The translations under genes and the position numbers were made by a program. The notes under the pieces were generated by a model. The model was not told where the DNA came from. It was given only the letters and a program-made list of their open reading frames with translations, and did not search any database. A stretch of 64,000 nt of DNA from Geobacteraceae bacterium (GTDB lineage Bacteria > Desulfobacterota > Desulfuromonadia > Geobacterales > Pseudopelobacteraceae). The stretch lies in NCBI GenBank assembly GCA_013336525.1, contig JAAXTM010000001.1:248001-312000 (forward strand), given 5' to 3'. Positions 1 through 9,951 of the stretch are shown here, in pieces; the stretch's first letter is position 1; each line of letters begins with the position of its first letter.

Positions 1-16
1 CTTTTATTAAGATAGA

Positions 17-31
17 GCGCTCATTAAGCGC
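17..31 (-). terminator. Weak hairpin after greA
   Basis: A 5-bp stem, GCGCT/AGCGC with a 5-nt loop, starts directly after the greA stop codon. No clean U-tract follows it, so it is at best a weak terminator at the end of the pyr-carB-greA run. Confidence 0.25.
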
Positions 32-508
32 CTACTCGTACTTTATATCGATAATTTCGTATTCTTTTGTTCCAGATGGAACTATTACCCTGACGGAATC
101 GTCAAGCTTATGGCCGATCAGAGCTTTTCCTACAGGTGAAGTACAGGATATCTTGCTCAGCTTTATATCAGCTTCATCTTCACCGACAATCTTGTAGGTC
201 ACCTCTTCCTCTGAAGTAGTGTCATATACGGTTACAGTGCAACCAAACACGACTTTATCCGGTTTCATGCCGGATAGATCGACAACATGCGCACGGGCAA
301 GTTTGCCATTTATTTCCTGAATGCGCCCTTCAATAAAACCCTGACGGTTCTTGGCAGCATCGTATTCGGCATTTTCTGACAGATCACCATGATCGCGGGC
401 TTCAGAAATATCCTGGATTACCTTGGGACGTTCTTCACGGACAAGTCTCTTTAATTCTTCTTGAAGTGATTCAAAGCTCTCTTTTGTTAATGGTATTGAA
501 TGAGACAT
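32..508 (-). CDS. greA: Transcription elongation factor GreA
   Basis: GreA rescues backtracked RNA polymerase by inserting its coiled coil into the secondary channel and stimulating transcript cleavage. The 158-residue length is normal. Residues 1-75 form the coiled coil; the tip motif DHGDLSENAEY carries the two essential acidic residues, Asp42 and Glu45. Residues 80-158 form the FKBP-like C-terminal domain, with the usual SPVGKALIG segment. It is the last gene of the minus-strand run that starts at pyrR, about 100 bp after carB, and a long hairpin lies in that gap. It may be read through from carB or have its own promoter. Confidence 0.97.
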   Translation of the reverse strand: MSHSIPLTKESFESLQEELKRLVREERPKVIQDISEARDHGDLSENAEYDAAKNRQGFIEGRIQEINGKLARAHVVDLSGMKPDKVVFGCTVTVYDTTSEEEVTYKIVGEDEADIKLSKISCTSPVGKALIGHKLDDSVRVIVPSGTKEYEIIDIKYE

Positions 509-570
509 CGAGTAGTCTGCTCCTGTAAAAAAATTCAGTTCGCCCTGATAAACAGGATAAGTGCGTTAAC

Positions 571-610
571 GAAGCTGTTTTCTGCAACAAATAATGCAGA
601 AAACAGCTTC
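571..610 (-). repeat. 16-bp perfect inverted repeat between carB and greA
   Basis: The arms at 571-586 and 595-610 are perfectly complementary (GAAGCTGTTTTCTGCA and its reverse complement) with an 8-nt loop; the right arm touches the carB TAG stop codon. There is no U-tract on the minus-strand side (the next bases are GTTAACGC), so it does not look like a classic intrinsic terminator. It could stabilise the upstream mRNA, direct processing or partly terminate transcription. Confidence 0.75.
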
Positions 611-3600
611 TAACTTACTAAAAGATAGTCCTGAATCGGCTTGACGCATAAATCCTGAGTCTGCAGAGAAAGAATACTATCAGCTACCGCTTTTGCACCG
701 GCAACGGTTGTATAATAAGCGAGACCATGCATCAAGGCCTCACGACGGATTGAAAAAGAATCAGCCACCGCTTGAGCACCATGGGTGGTGTTAAATACCA
801 ACTGTACTTCTCCGTTCTTGATAGCATCAACAATATGAGGCCGTCCCTCCAGCACCTTGTTGACGCGCCTGACCGGAATTCCCTTATCTTCCAGGTATTG
901 GGCTGTACCACCGGTGGCCAGAATACCGAATCCGGATTTATACAGTTTTTCCGCAGCGCTGACAACATGTTTCTTGTCAGCATCCCGCACACTGATAAAG
1001 ACGTTTCCGGACAGCGGCAGCTTTACATTTGCCCCCAGTTGCGATTTGGCAAAGGCCTCGGCAAACGTTTCACCAACCCCCATAACCTCCCCCGTTGACT
1101 TCATCTCAGGTCCCAGCAGAGTATCAACACCGGGAAACTTTACAAAAGGAAAGACCGCTTCTTTTACTGAAATGTGCTTTGGAATGATATCGTTGATTAT
1201 CCCCAGCTCTTTAAGTGTTTTACCGGCCATAACGCGGGCTGCTATTTTGGCAAGCGGACGTCCGGTCGCTTTGGATACAAACGGTGATGTGCGTGAGGCA
1301 CGCGGATTTACCTCAAGGATATATACAACGGTGCCTTTGACAGCATACTGTACGTTCATTAGTCCTTTAACGTTCAGCTCAAGTGCCATTAAAACAGTCT
1401 GGCGCCGAATCTCGGCAACTATTTCCTGGCTGATAGAGTATGGCGGCAGACTGCAGGCAGAATCTCCGGAATGAATACCCGCCTCCTCGATATGCTCCAT
1501 GATTCCGCCAATCACCACATCAGTCCCGTCACAGAGTGCGTCAACATCAATCTCGATCGCCTCATCCAGAAAACTGTCGATCAGTATGGGATGTTCAGGA
1601 GACACCAGAACAGCTGTTTTCATATAGCGCTGCAAGTTTTCCGAATCATACACTATTTCCATCGCACGGCCACCCAGCACATATGATGGACGAACTACAA
1701 CAGGATAACCTATACGTTCAACAACTTTTACTGCTTCCTCAAAAGAACGGGCAGTGCCGTTTTCCGGCTGCAGCAGCCCTAATTTATGAAGCATTTCCTG
1801 GAACCGCTCCCGATCCTCGGCTCTATCAATCGCATCAGGTGACGTTCCGATAATAGGCACACCAGCCTTTTCAAGGGCAACCGCCAGCTTAAGCGGTGTC
1901 TGTCCACCAAACTGTACGATCACACCGACCGGTTTCTCGACTGCAACGATTTCAAGGACATCTTCAAGTGTCAAGGGTTCAAAATAAAGCCGGTCCGAAG
2001 TGTCATAATCGGTGGATACCGTTTCAGGGTTGCAGTTTACCATAATGGTTTCATAACCATCTTCAGCCAACGCGAAGGCACCATGCACACAGCAGTAGTC
2101 AAATTCGATCCCCTGACCGATCCGGTTTGGTCCTCCGCCCAGAATCATGATTTTTTTCCGGTCTGTCGGTGCAGCCTCACACTCTTCTTCGTACGTTGAG
2201 TACATGTAGGGAGTGTAGGCAACAAATTCAGCGGCACAGGTATCAACGCGCTTGTAAACGGGGCGTACTCCCAGAGACCAACGCAGGGCGCGAACCTCAT
2301 CTTCACGGCATCTCCAGAGTTGCGACAGAAATTTATCAGAAAAGCCGTACTGTTTGGCGTCGCGTAGCGCAGCAGCTGAAACCTCGGTAAGGGCAAGAGA
2401 TTTCAGTTCATCCTCTTTCTCAATGATCTGGCGAATATTGTGCAGGAACCATGGATCAATGGCGGTATGTTTATAAATTTCCTCTACGGTCATCCCGCTG
2501 CGCAGAGCATCACCGACATACCAGAGCCTGTCTGCGTTCGGTACCCGCAGTTTTTCCAGCAGCAACTGTTGTTCCTTGCCGGTCAGAGCCCGTCTTGTTT
2601 CACTGCCAAGTTCAAACATTTTTGAGTCAAAACCGCTGACGCCGATTTCAAGCGACCTGATCGCTTTCTGAAATGATTCCTTGAAGGTTCTACCAATAGA
2701 CATGACTTCACCAACCGACTTCATCTGCGTCGTCAGCGTTGCGTCAGCTGCAGGGAACTTCTCAAATGTGAAACGCGGAATTTTAGTTACAACGTAGTCA
2801 ATGCTCGGTTCAAAACATGCCGGAGTTTCGCGGGTTATATCGTTGGTTACTTCATCCAATGTATAGCCGACCGCCAGCTTGGCAGCTATTTTAGCGATCG
2901 GGAAACCGGTTGCTTTAGAAGCCAGCGCCGATGATCGAGATACCCTCGGATTCATCTCGATTACAACAAGACGCCCGTCACGTGGATTAATGCCGAACTG
3001 TATATTGGAACCGCCGGTATCCACACCAATTTCACGAATAATCTTCAGCGAGGCATCACGCAGAATCTGATATTCCTTATCGGTCAGCGTCTGGGCGGGA
3101 GCGATCGTAATAGAATCACCGGTATGAACCCCCATCGGGTCAAAGTTTTCAATTGAGCAGATAATTACGACATTGTCAGCAGTATCGCGCATAACTTCAA
3201 GCTCGTACTCTTTCCAGCCGATAACTGATTCCTCAATAAGAATCTCATCCGTCGGCGACGCATCAATACCGCCAATCGCCATCTTTTCATACTCTTCAAG
3301 GTTATATGCTATACCGCCGCCGCTCCCTCCAAGTGTGAATGAGGGCCGAATGATTGCCGGAAAACCGATGGTCTTGATTACCTCCATGGCCTCAATATAG
3401 TTGTGGGCAAGCCCTGAATTTGGGACTGCCAGCCCGATTTTCTCCATTGCCGCCTTGAAAAGAGTACGATCCTCCGCTTTCTTGATAGCCGGAAGTTTGG
3501 CACCGATCAGCTCCACACCGAATTTTTCCAGAATTCCCATCTCGGCAACGGACACCGCAGTATTAAGTGCCGTCTGCCCTCCCAATGTCGGTAAAACAGC

Positions 3601-3852
3601 GTCAGGACGTTCCTTCTCTATTATCTTGGCAAGTATTTCCGGTGTTACCGGCTCAATATAAGTCCGATCGGCAAAATCAGGATCAGTCATAATGGTAGCC
3701 GGATTACTGTTCAGCAGTATAACCTCATACCCCTCTTCTTTTAATGACTTGCAGGCCTGAGTACCGGAATAGTCAAATTCGCAGGCCTGGCCGATGACAA
3801 TCGGGCCGGCACCGATAATGAGGATTTTTTTTATATCAGTTCTTTTAGGCAT
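610..3852 (-). CDS. carB: Carbamoyl-phosphate synthase large subunit
   Basis: This subunit makes carbamoyl phosphate from bicarbonate, two ATP and ammonia delivered by CarA, for pyrimidine and arginine synthesis. At 1080 residues it is full length. It has two homologous halves, each with a pre-ATP-grasp segment ([17 protein letters not shown] near the start, [15 protein letters not shown] near residue 570) and an ATP-grasp domain. An MGS-like allosteric domain lies at the C-terminus (about 940-1080, including LATGGTA). Unusually, carA is not the adjacent gene: three unrelated genes separate the two, all on the same strand with short gaps, so one transcript is still likely. Confidence 0.98.
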   Translation of the reverse strand: MPKRTDIKKILIIGAGPIVIGQACEFDYSGTQACKSLKEEGYEVILLNSNPATIMTDPDFADRTYIEPVTPEILAKIIEKERPDAVLPTLGGQTALNTAVSVAEMGILEKFGVELIGAKLPAIKKAEDRTLFKAAMEKIGLAVPNSGLAHNYIEAMEVIKTIGFPAIIRPSFTLGGSGGGIAYNLEEYEKMAIGGIDASPTDEILIEESVIGWKEYELEVMRDTADNVVIICSIENFDPMGVHTGDSITIAPAQTLTDKEYQILRDASLKIIREIGVDTGGSNIQFGINPRDGRLVVIEMNPRVSRSSALASKATGFPIAKIAAKLAVGYTLDEVTNDITRETPACFEPSIDYVVTKIPRFTFEKFPAADATLTTQMKSVGEVMSIGRTFKESFQKAIRSLEIGVSGFDSKMFELGSETRRALTGKEQQLLLEKLRVPNADRLWYVGDALRSGMTVEEIYKHTAIDPWFLHNIRQIIEKEDELKSLALTEVSAAALRDAKQYGFSDKFLSQLWRCREDEVRALRWSLGVRPVYKRVDTCAAEFVAYTPYMYSTYEEECEAAPTDRKKIMILGGGPNRIGQGIEFDYCCVHGAFALAEDGYETIMVNCNPETVSTDYDTSDRLYFEPLTLEDVLEIVAVEKPVGVIVQFGGQTPLKLAVALEKAGVPIIGTSPDAIDRAEDRERFQEMLHKLGLLQPENGTARSFEEAVKVVERIGYPVVVRPSYVLGGRAMEIVYDSENLQRYMKTAVLVSPEHPILIDSFLDEAIEIDVDALCDGTDVVIGGIMEHIEEAGIHSGDSACSLPPYSISQEIVAEIRRQTVLMALELNVKGLMNVQYAVKGTVVYILEVNPRASRTSPFVSKATGRPLAKIAARVMAGKTLKELGIINDIIPKHISVKEAVFPFVKFPGVDTLLGPEMKSTGEVMGVGETFAEAFAKSQLGANVKLPLSGNVFISVRDADKKHVVSAAEKLYKSGFGILATGGTAQYLEDKGIPVRRVNKVLEGRPHIVDAIKNGEVQLVFNTTHGAQAVADSFSIRREALMHGLAYYTTVAGAKAVADSILSLQTQDLCVKPIQDYLLVS

Positions 3853-3876
3853 TTATGCAATACTCCTTTTGTATAA

Positions 3877-4206
3877 TTATCTAAATATGAAAAATACAGC
3901 TCCGGCCATACAGCAACCTGCCCAGAGAAAATCCCATTTAAGGGGAATACCCATATAAAAAACCGCGAATGGCACGAACACGCAAAGCGTGATCACTTCT
4001 TGGGTTATCTTAAGTTGAGCAAGTGAAAAATACCCGGAATAACCAATTCGATTTGCCGGGACCTGTACTAGATACTCAAAAAACGCGATCCCCCAGGAAA
4101 CCAGCACTGCAATCATCCAATGCCTGTTATTCAAATTTTTAAGATGCGCATACCAGGCAAAGGTCATGAATATGTTGGATATGACCAATAGTACTATTGT
4201 TCTCAT
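3877..4206 (-). CDS. DMT-family small membrane protein (DUF486)
   Basis: This 109-residue protein has four predicted membrane helices covering almost its whole length, like the DUF486 group related to small drug/metabolite transporters. Family-like features are the N-terminal segment ending in FAWYAHLKN and the central FEYLVQVPANRIGY stretch. Substrate and function are unknown. It lies 19 bp after the ferritin-like gene and 24 bp before carB, within the pyrimidine operon, but nothing in it points to pyrimidine metabolism. Confidence 0.8.
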   Translation of the reverse strand: MRTIVLLVISNIFMTFAWYAHLKNLNNRHWMIAVLVSWGIAFFEYLVQVPANRIGYSGYFSLAQLKITQEVITLCVFVPFAVFYMGIPLKWDFLWAGCCMAGAVFFIFR

Positions 4207-4225
4207 TACACGTATTCTTTCAGTA

Positions 4226-4726
4226 TTAACCGGTAAAGGACTTGTCCTGAGCGCCCATCAGTTTATCATAAGCCGCTTGGAGTGATTCTACATGTTCATT
4301 ATCGCTCGACATCATGGCATTAAACATCTTCCTGTACGAGTCATCCTCAAACATGGCAACACATCCGAGGTGAAATTCGGCAAGGTATTTTTCCAGCTTA
4401 ATTGAAGAGCCCAGAGCATCCACAAACTTTGGCGGAGCCGACTTTACCTTCTCAATCAAACCCCTGAACTGGAGAATAACCGACTCAACCCGTGCTGCGT
4501 CAACAAGAATAATACATGGCAAGTCATTTATAAGCCTGAGGGCCATTGTAAACTGTGCCGCGTGATTCTCTTCCTCGGCAGCCGTCTTGGACCAGAGCCT
4601 GACAGCATCCTCGTCATCCGAATAAAGCTCCGTGAAATAATCATATAGTTCCTTGCAGAGCAGCTCTATTTCCCTGCATTTTTCAAGCAGAATCTGTTCG
4701 GATATTGTCATGGTTACGCCGGACAT
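4226..4726 (-). CDS. Ferritin-like / rubrerythrin-fold protein
   Basis: A 166-residue, mostly helical protein with Glu/His pairs typical of a ferritin-like di-iron four-helix bundle: EEENHA near residue 52 and DNEHVESL near residue 147. It has no rubredoxin domain. Such proteins often act as diiron oxidases or peroxidases or store iron; the role here is unknown. The ATG at 4726 is preceded by GGAAGG at good spacing. It follows the radical SAM gene by 18 bp, so the two may be co-expressed. One of the usual ligand positions is hard to place by eye, so metal binding is an inference. Confidence 0.6.
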   Translation of the reverse strand: MSGVTMTISEQILLEKCREIELLCKELYDYFTELYSDDEDAVRLWSKTAAEEENHAAQFTMALRLINDLPCIILVDAARVESVILQFRGLIEKVKSAPPKFVDALGSSIKLEKYLAEFHLGCVAMFEDDSYRKMFNAMMSSDNEHVESLQAAYDKLMGAQDKSFTG

Positions 4727-4744
4727 AAAGACAACCTTCCCTGA

Positions 4745-5659
4745 TCAAGTTTCATCATGATCCTGCACCCAACCGTTCTCAAACCCCAACTCTTCAAGCG
4801 CATCAACTACCTGACTATACTCTTCAGCAGTAATTCTGTTCTTCATTCCTTGAATATTCACGGCCAGATGGGCTGGGAAATACTGACTCATCAGCGCAAT
4901 GTGAGTTTCCCTGCCAAGATTTTCGGCAATCCACTTCAGGGTCTCAGATGATCCCGCCCTCCCCTCCGGCAGGACAAGATGACGGATAATCAGCCCCTTG
5001 ACGGCAATACCGTTCTCATCTACCTGAAGATGACCGACATGCCGCAGCATCTCAGTCACTGCAGCGCGATTGATCCGGCAATAACCCGGCGCGGAAGATA
5101 TCTCTACCGCCGATTCATCTTCGCTGTATTTCATATCAGGCAGGTAGATCGAGACGACCCCGTCCAGAAGCTGCAAGGAATCAATTTTTTCATACCCGCC
5201 GCTATTCCAGACAATCGGCAAAGTAAAACCTTGAGGAATCGCCAGCCAGAGCGCCGCCAGGATTTGCGGCAGGTAATGGGTCGGGGTAACGAAGTTGATA
5301 TTGTGAACCCGCTGCTTTTGCAGCTTCAGCATCCGTGCAGCAAGCTCCCTGGTGGTAATTACTTCGCCATTACCAAACTGACTGATTGGAAAGTTCTGGC
5401 AGAAAACACATTTTAGAGAACAACCTGACAGAAAGATTGTGCCGGATCCTTTTGTCCCGGATATCGGCGGTTCCTCGCCCCGATGAACATTGGCAGAGGC
5501 AATTTTCGGTTTCAGTCCGGCCCCGCAGATTCCCTTTTCTCCCTTGATACGATTGACACCGCAATTGTGGGGGCAGAGATCACAGGACAGCAACCGCCGG
5601 TAAGCTTTCTGAACGCGCCGGAGCAGTTCACCGGATTGATAAAGAGCTACATACTCCAC
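4745..5659 (-). CDS. Radical SAM protein, PflX/PFL-activase-like
   Basis: A 304-residue radical SAM protein of the COG1313 (PflX) type. The SAM cluster motif is CSLKCVFC (Cys80, Cys84, Cys87; CX3CX2C). An N-terminal four-Cys segment (residues 26-45, CDLCPHNCG then GICG) could bind a further cluster or metal. Families of this kind resemble pyruvate formate-lyase activating enzymes, but no glycyl radical enzyme gene is in the window, so the substrate is unknown. It starts 3 bp after the carA stop, so it is almost certainly translated from the carA transcript. Confidence 0.8.
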   Translation of the reverse strand: MEYVALYQSGELLRRVQKAYRRLLSCDLCPHNCGVNRIKGEKGICGAGLKPKIASANVHRGEEPPISGTKGSGTIFLSGCSLKCVFCQNFPISQFGNGEVITTRELAARMLKLQKQRVHNINFVTPTHYLPQILAALWLAIPQGFTLPIVWNSGGYEKIDSLQLLDGVVSIYLPDMKYSEDESAVEISSAPGYCRINRAAVTEMLRHVGHLQVDENGIAVKGLIIRHLVLPEGRAGSSETLKWIAENLGRETHIALMSQYFPAHLAVNIQGMKNRITAEEYSQVVDALEELGFENGWVQDHDET

Positions 5660-5662
5660 TAC

Positions 5663-6790
5663 CTACACCGCCTTGTGCTTCTCCATCATCTCCACAAAAC
5701 GCTCAAACAGATACTGCGAATCGTGCGGGCCGGGCGAGGCTTCCGGATGATGCTGCACCGAGAAAATCGGCAGATTGCAGTGACGGATACCCTCAACGGT
5801 CTGATCGTTCAGGTTCTCATGCCCCAGACATGCGGCATCCCCAAGTGAATCGAGATCAACGGCAAAACCGTGGTTTTGGGAAGTGATCTCCACCTTGCGC
5901 GTTTGCATATCCATAACCGGAAGATTTGAGCCATGGTTGCCGAATGGGAGCTTTGAAGTCTTGCCACCCAAGGCCAGTCCAAGCAACTGGTGCCCGAGGC
6001 AGATACCGAAGATCGGCTTTTTACCAACAAACTTTCTGATTTCAGCCTGTATCTCAACCAGAGGTTCAGGATCTCCAGGACCATTAGAAAGGAAGATTCC
6101 GTCAGGATTCATGGCCAGAACATCCTCTGCCGGGAAGTTTGCCGGTACGACAGTTACATCGCAACCTGCATCCACAAGGCACCGCAGAATATTATATTTG
6201 ATGCCGAAATCGTAAGCTACGACCTTATACTTCAGTGTGGATTTGTCCACATGAGAGTAACCATCTGCAAGATCCCAAACCCCTTCTGTCCAGTGGTATG
6301 GCTTGCCGCAGCTAACTCCGGAAGCGAGGTCGAGTCCGGCCATGCTTGGCACGGCCCTGGCCTTTGCAATCAGGCTGGCATGATCTAAGTCAACAGATGA
6401 AATAATGCCGTTCTGGGCACCTTTGTCACGCAGATGGCGCGTGAGGGCACGTGTGTCGATACCCTGGATGCCGACTACACCATTCTCCATAAGATAGGAG
6501 GCAAGACTCATTGTGGCACGCCAGTTTGAATAGCACTCAAGATACTCCTTGACGATAAAGCCGGACAAAAACAGACCTCGACTTTCAACATCTTCAGGAT
6601 TGATACCGGTATTGCCGATCTGCGGATACGTCATAGTGACCATCTGCCCCTTGTAGGACGGGTCGGTCAGAACTTCCTGATAACCTGACATCGCGGTGTT
6701 GAATACGACCTCACCGGTGGATTCGCCGCTTGCACCGAATGACTTGCCTTCAAAAATGCGCCCGTCGGCGAGCGCAAGGATTGCTTTCAT
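5663..6790 (-). CDS. carA: Carbamoyl-phosphate synthase small (glutaminase) subunit
   Basis: CarA hydrolyses glutamine and channels ammonia to CarB. The protein has 375 residues. The N-terminal domain begins MKAILALADGRIFEG; the class I glutamine amidotransferase domain carries the nucleophile Cys in GICLGHQLLG and the His/Glu pair in QHHPEASPGP. The frame stays open upstream to 6922, but that extension overlaps pyrC and lacks family similarity, while the ATG at 6790 has an AGGAG site and matches the family N-terminus. It lies 25 bp after pyrC. Confidence 0.97.
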   Translation of the reverse strand: MKAILALADGRIFEGKSFGASGESTGEVVFNTAMSGYQEVLTDPSYKGQMVTMTYPQIGNTGINPEDVESRGLFLSGFIVKEYLECYSNWRATMSLASYLMENGVVGIQGIDTRALTRHLRDKGAQNGIISSVDLDHASLIAKARAVPSMAGLDLASGVSCGKPYHWTEGVWDLADGYSHVDKSTLKYKVVAYDFGIKYNILRCLVDAGCDVTVVPANFPAEDVLAMNPDGIFLSNGPGDPEPLVEIQAEIRKFVGKKPIFGICLGHQLLGLALGGKTSKLPFGNHGSNLPVMDMQTRKVEITSQNHGFAVDLDSLGDAACLGHENLNDQTVEGIRHCNLPIFSVQHHPEASPGPHDSQYLFERFVEMMEKHKAV

Positions 6791-6815
6791 AGAGAATAAC
6801 TCCTGGATTCCGTTT

Positions 6816-8090
6816 TTATCGTTTGTATACCAATTTACCGTCCACAATGGTCGCTGCAGCAACACCTTTAAGTCTTTGACCAAGCCACGGTGAATTTTTT
6901 GACTTGCTGGCCAACCTGTCAACCTCCACTACCCACTCAAATTCCGGATCGATCAGGGTTATATCAGCAACTGAGCCCACCTTAAGTGTACCACGATTTA
7001 AACCAAGTATATTAGATGGGTTAAGCGACATGGCTTCAACCAATTGGTTAAGTGTAAGCACTCCATCTTGCACAAGCTTTAATGACAGCGGAAGAGATGT
7101 TTCCAGCCCGATAATGCCATTCATTGCAACATTGAATTCGACATCTTTTTCGTCCTGATGGTGAGGTGCATGATCAGTAGCAATGGCATCAATTGTGCCG
7201 TCCTTCAAACCTTCTTTGATAGCAGCAACGTCAGCAGCTTCACGAAGCGGCGGATTCATCTTGGCGTTGGTGTTGTAGCCGCGCACAGCGTCATCGGTAA
7301 GGGTGAAATAGTGAGGTGCCGTCTCACAGGTCACTTTTACACCACGTACTTTGGCTTCTCTGATGATCCGCACCGAACCTTTTGTGGAAACGTGAGCGAT
7401 ATGTATCGGCGCACCGACATACTCAGCCAGCAGCGTTTCTCTGGACGTAGCAACATCCTCCGCAACACGGGGAATCCCTTTTAACCCCAGTTCGGTAGAA
7501 GTGAAGCCTTCATTCATAACCCCCTCACCTACCAGTTCCAATTCCTCGGCGTGCGAAATCACCATAATGCCGATCCCCGCAGCGTATTGCAGAGAGCGCA
7601 TCATCATCTCACTGTTGCCAACCGGCTTGCCGTCATCAGAGACAGCAACACAGCCGGATTCCTTCAGCTCCCCCATTTCCGACATACGATCGCCTGAAAG
7701 TCCGTAGGTAATTGAGCCAACAGGGAATACGTTACAGAACCCTTCAGCTTTGGCCTTGTTAATGATGTAGCTGGCAACAGTTTTATTATCAATGACCGGC
7801 TTCGTATTCGGCATGCAGCAGACCGAGGTAAAACCGCCCGCCACCGCCGCCTTAGTGCCGGAAATAATGTCTTCCTTGTATTCCAGTCCCGGATCGCGCA
7901 GATGGACATGCATGTCGATCAGCCCCGGGACAACATATTTCCCGCTAGCGTCGATGGTTTCAACCCCAGCCGGCGCAGACAATCCTTTGCCGATCTCCTT
8001 AATGAGGCCGTTCTCCACTAAAACATCAAGCATGCCGTCAATCTTCTGAGAAGGATCGATCACCCGTCCATTTTTTATCAACATATTCAT
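6816..8090 (-). CDS. pyrC: Dihydroorotase
   Basis: It catalyses the reversible cyclisation of carbamoyl aspartate to dihydroorotate, the third step of pyrimidine synthesis. The 424-residue length and motifs fit the class I amidohydrolase type: the zinc-binding HxH in [10 protein letters not shown] near residue 60, ISHAEE and IAHVST for further metal ligands, and [12 protein letters not shown] near residue 305 with the catalytic Asp. The ATG at 8090 has an AGGTGA site. It follows pyrB after about 160 bp that hold a palindromic repeat, and precedes carA by 25 bp. Confidence 0.97.
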   Translation of the reverse strand: MNMLIKNGRVIDPSQKIDGMLDVLVENGLIKEIGKGLSAPAGVETIDASGKYVVPGLIDMHVHLRDPGLEYKEDIISGTKAAVAGGFTSVCCMPNTKPVIDNKTVASYIINKAKAEGFCNVFPVGSITYGLSGDRMSEMGELKESGCVAVSDDGKPVGNSEMMMRSLQYAAGIGIMVISHAEELELVGEGVMNEGFTSTELGLKGIPRVAEDVATSRETLLAEYVGAPIHIAHVSTKGSVRIIREAKVRGVKVTCETAPHYFTLTDDAVRGYNTNAKMNPPLREAADVAAIKEGLKDGTIDAIATDHAPHHQDEKDVEFNVAMNGIIGLETSLPLSLKLVQDGVLTLNQLVEAMSLNPSNILGLNRGTLKVGSVADITLIDPEFEWVVEVDRLASKSKNSPWLGQRLKGVAAATIVDGKLVYKR

Positions 8091-8136
8091 ATAGTCACCT
8101 CGTAAATAAAGTTTTTAAACATCTAACGCTGCCCTG

Positions 8137-8258
8137 AATCGGTCAATTTCGCGTCAGATCAAGGCTGTCGAGAGATGGCGCGGAGGCGTAGCACCGCTAC
8201 GCCGCACAAGCTATTCCGAAGACTTACGCCGAGCTGGCGTGAAAGTGGCCGATTTATT
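8137..8258. repeat. Palindromic intergenic repeat between pyrB and pyrC
   Basis: The ends at 8137-8158 and about 8234-8255 are imperfect inverted repeats (AATCGGTCAATTTCGCGTCAG against the complement of CTGGCGTGAAAGTGGCCGATT). The centre is a perfect 8-bp hairpin with a 3-nt loop: GGCGTAGC at 8185-8192 and GCTACGCC at 8196-8203. The whole could fold as one long hairpin and runs into the pyrB stop codon. It looks like a dispersed intergenic element (REP- or MITE-like), but only one copy is in this window. Confidence 0.6.
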
Positions 8259-9186
8259 CGAGTTCGCCGCCACAAACATGGTAAAGCATCGCCATTCTAA
8301 CAGCAACGCCGTTCTCCACCTGTTTCAATATCCAGGACTGGTCGCCATCAACCATGCTGGAGGACATTTCAACTCCACGGTTGATCGGGCCTGGATGCAT
8401 AACCATCGCATTTGGCTTGGCAAGTTTTATATTAGTCGGGTTCAGACCGAAATAGCGGGAATATTCGCGGGCATTCGGCATCAGGGTTTTGCCCTGCCGT
8501 TCCTGCTGGATACGGAGCATCATAACTACATCCGCATCCTGCAGCGCCTCGTTCATTGTGGCACAGACCGTAACATCACCAAGTTTTTCTACCCCGGGTG
8601 GAACCATAGTAGGTGGACCGGCCAGAAATACCGATGAGCCCATCTTGGTCAGCCCCTGAATATTGGAACGGGCGACACGGCTATGCGTTATATCTCCGAC
8701 AATGGCAACTTTTAAACCGTCCAACCGTCCAAAACGATCCTTCATGGTCAACATGTCCAGCAAACCTTGTGAAGGATGCTCATGGGCACCGTCTCCGGCG
8801 TTGATTATCGAGCAGTTTAGCTTGTTCGCCAAAAAATAGTGTGCGCCGGAAACGGCATGGCGCATAACAATGATATCAGGCTTCATCGCCAGCAGGTTCA
8901 AGGCCGTATCGGCCAACGTTTCGCCCTTAGTCGCCGAACTGTTCGAGGGGGCGATATTGACAGTATCGGCAGAAAGCCGTTTGCCGGCAATTTCGAAGGA
9001 TGTTCGGGTGCGTGTTGATGCTTCGTAAAAAAGGTTGATAATGGTTTTACCGCGCAGCGTCGGAACCTTCTTGATATCGCGGCAGTTGATCTCCCTCATG
9101 TTCTCGGCTGTTGAGATCAGGAGTTCGATATCCTCTTTTGACAGGTCCCGCAGGGCAATAATGTGTTTGTGCTTAAACTCGGCCAT
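8254..9186 (-). CDS. pyrB: Aspartate carbamoyltransferase catalytic subunit
   Basis: It joins carbamoyl phosphate and aspartate, the committed step of pyrimidine synthesis. The length is 310 residues. The carbamoyl-phosphate loop STRTRTSFE lies near residue 56 and the HPGPINRG motif near residue 264. No pyrI regulatory gene is nearby; the layout with pyrR upstream and an unlinked or absent PyrI matches Gram-positive-type and many deltaproteobacterial operons. It starts 17 bp after pyrR. Confidence 0.97.
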   Translation of the reverse strand: MAEFKHKHIIALRDLSKEDIELLISTAENMREINCRDIKKVPTLRGKTIINLFYEASTRTRTSFEIAGKRLSADTVNIAPSNSSATKGETLADTALNLLAMKPDIIVMRHAVSGAHYFLANKLNCSIINAGDGAHEHPSQGLLDMLTMKDRFGRLDGLKVAIVGDITHSRVARSNIQGLTKMGSSVFLAGPPTMVPPGVEKLGDVTVCATMNEALQDADVVMMLRIQQERQGKTLMPNAREYSRYFGLNPTNIKLAKPNAMVMHPGPINRGVEMSSSMVDGDQSWILKQVENGVAVRMAMLYHVCGGELE

Positions 9187-9203
9187 ATCAGTTAACCCTC
9201 CCC

Positions 9204-9740
<537 letters not shown>

Positions 9741-9760
9741 TTAAGATCCTCCTCAGGCAC

Positions 9761-9797
9761 AAAAAAAGAGCCTCCCCGCGCCAAGCGGCAAGACCCC
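9761..9797 (-). terminator. Attenuator terminator in the pyr leader
   Basis: Read on the minus strand, GGGTCTTGCCGC and GCGGGGAGGCTC pair across a short TTGGC loop (with some G-U pairs and one mismatch), and a run of seven T follows. It ends about 20 nt before the pyrR start codon, so it must be bypassed for operon expression. Confidence 0.8.
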
Positions 9798-9830
9798 TTC
9801 TGTTATGAATTAAGTTTGTTCATTGTGTCG

Positions 9831-9862
9831 CCTTTGCTAGTCTCTCGGACTAATTTAAAAGG
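9831..9862 (-). promoter_or_regulatory. PyrR RNA-binding loop
   Basis: On the minus strand the leader contains TTAGTCCGAGAGACTAG flanked by CCTTTT and AAAGG, which can form an outer stem. The inner stem TAGTC/GACTA closes a loop matching the CNGNGA hexaloop consensus (CCGAGA) of known PyrR binding sites. It lies 35-70 nt before the terminator. By analogy with Bacillus, PyrR-UMP binding here would favour the terminator. Function is inferred from the family. Confidence 0.8.
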
Positions 9863-9881
9863 GTGTGTATGTAGTAGCGGC

Positions 9882-9911
9882 ACTCTACCACTCAAAACGG
9901 AAACAGGTCAA
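9882..9911 (-). promoter_or_regulatory. Putative sigma-70 promoter of the pyr operon
   Basis: On the minus strand, TTGACC (9906-9911) and TAGAGT (9882-9887) are separated by 18 bp. Transcription would start near 9875, just before the PyrR binding loop, which fits an attenuation leader. Confidence 0.6.
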
Positions 9912-9951
9912 GCACGATTTCAAAAGAAAATACTTTTATTCATGCAGACGG

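Noticed and set aside
857-1853. Several open frames on the plus strand opposite carB
   Set aside because: They are antisense to a strongly conserved gene, have no family similarity, and follow from its codon bias. The same holds for other long frames opposite lldP, gltA and sucCD.
6791-6922. Longer carA beginning at 6922
   Set aside because: The extension overlaps the pyrC coding region, is not like the family, and the ATG at 6790 has a good ribosome binding site.
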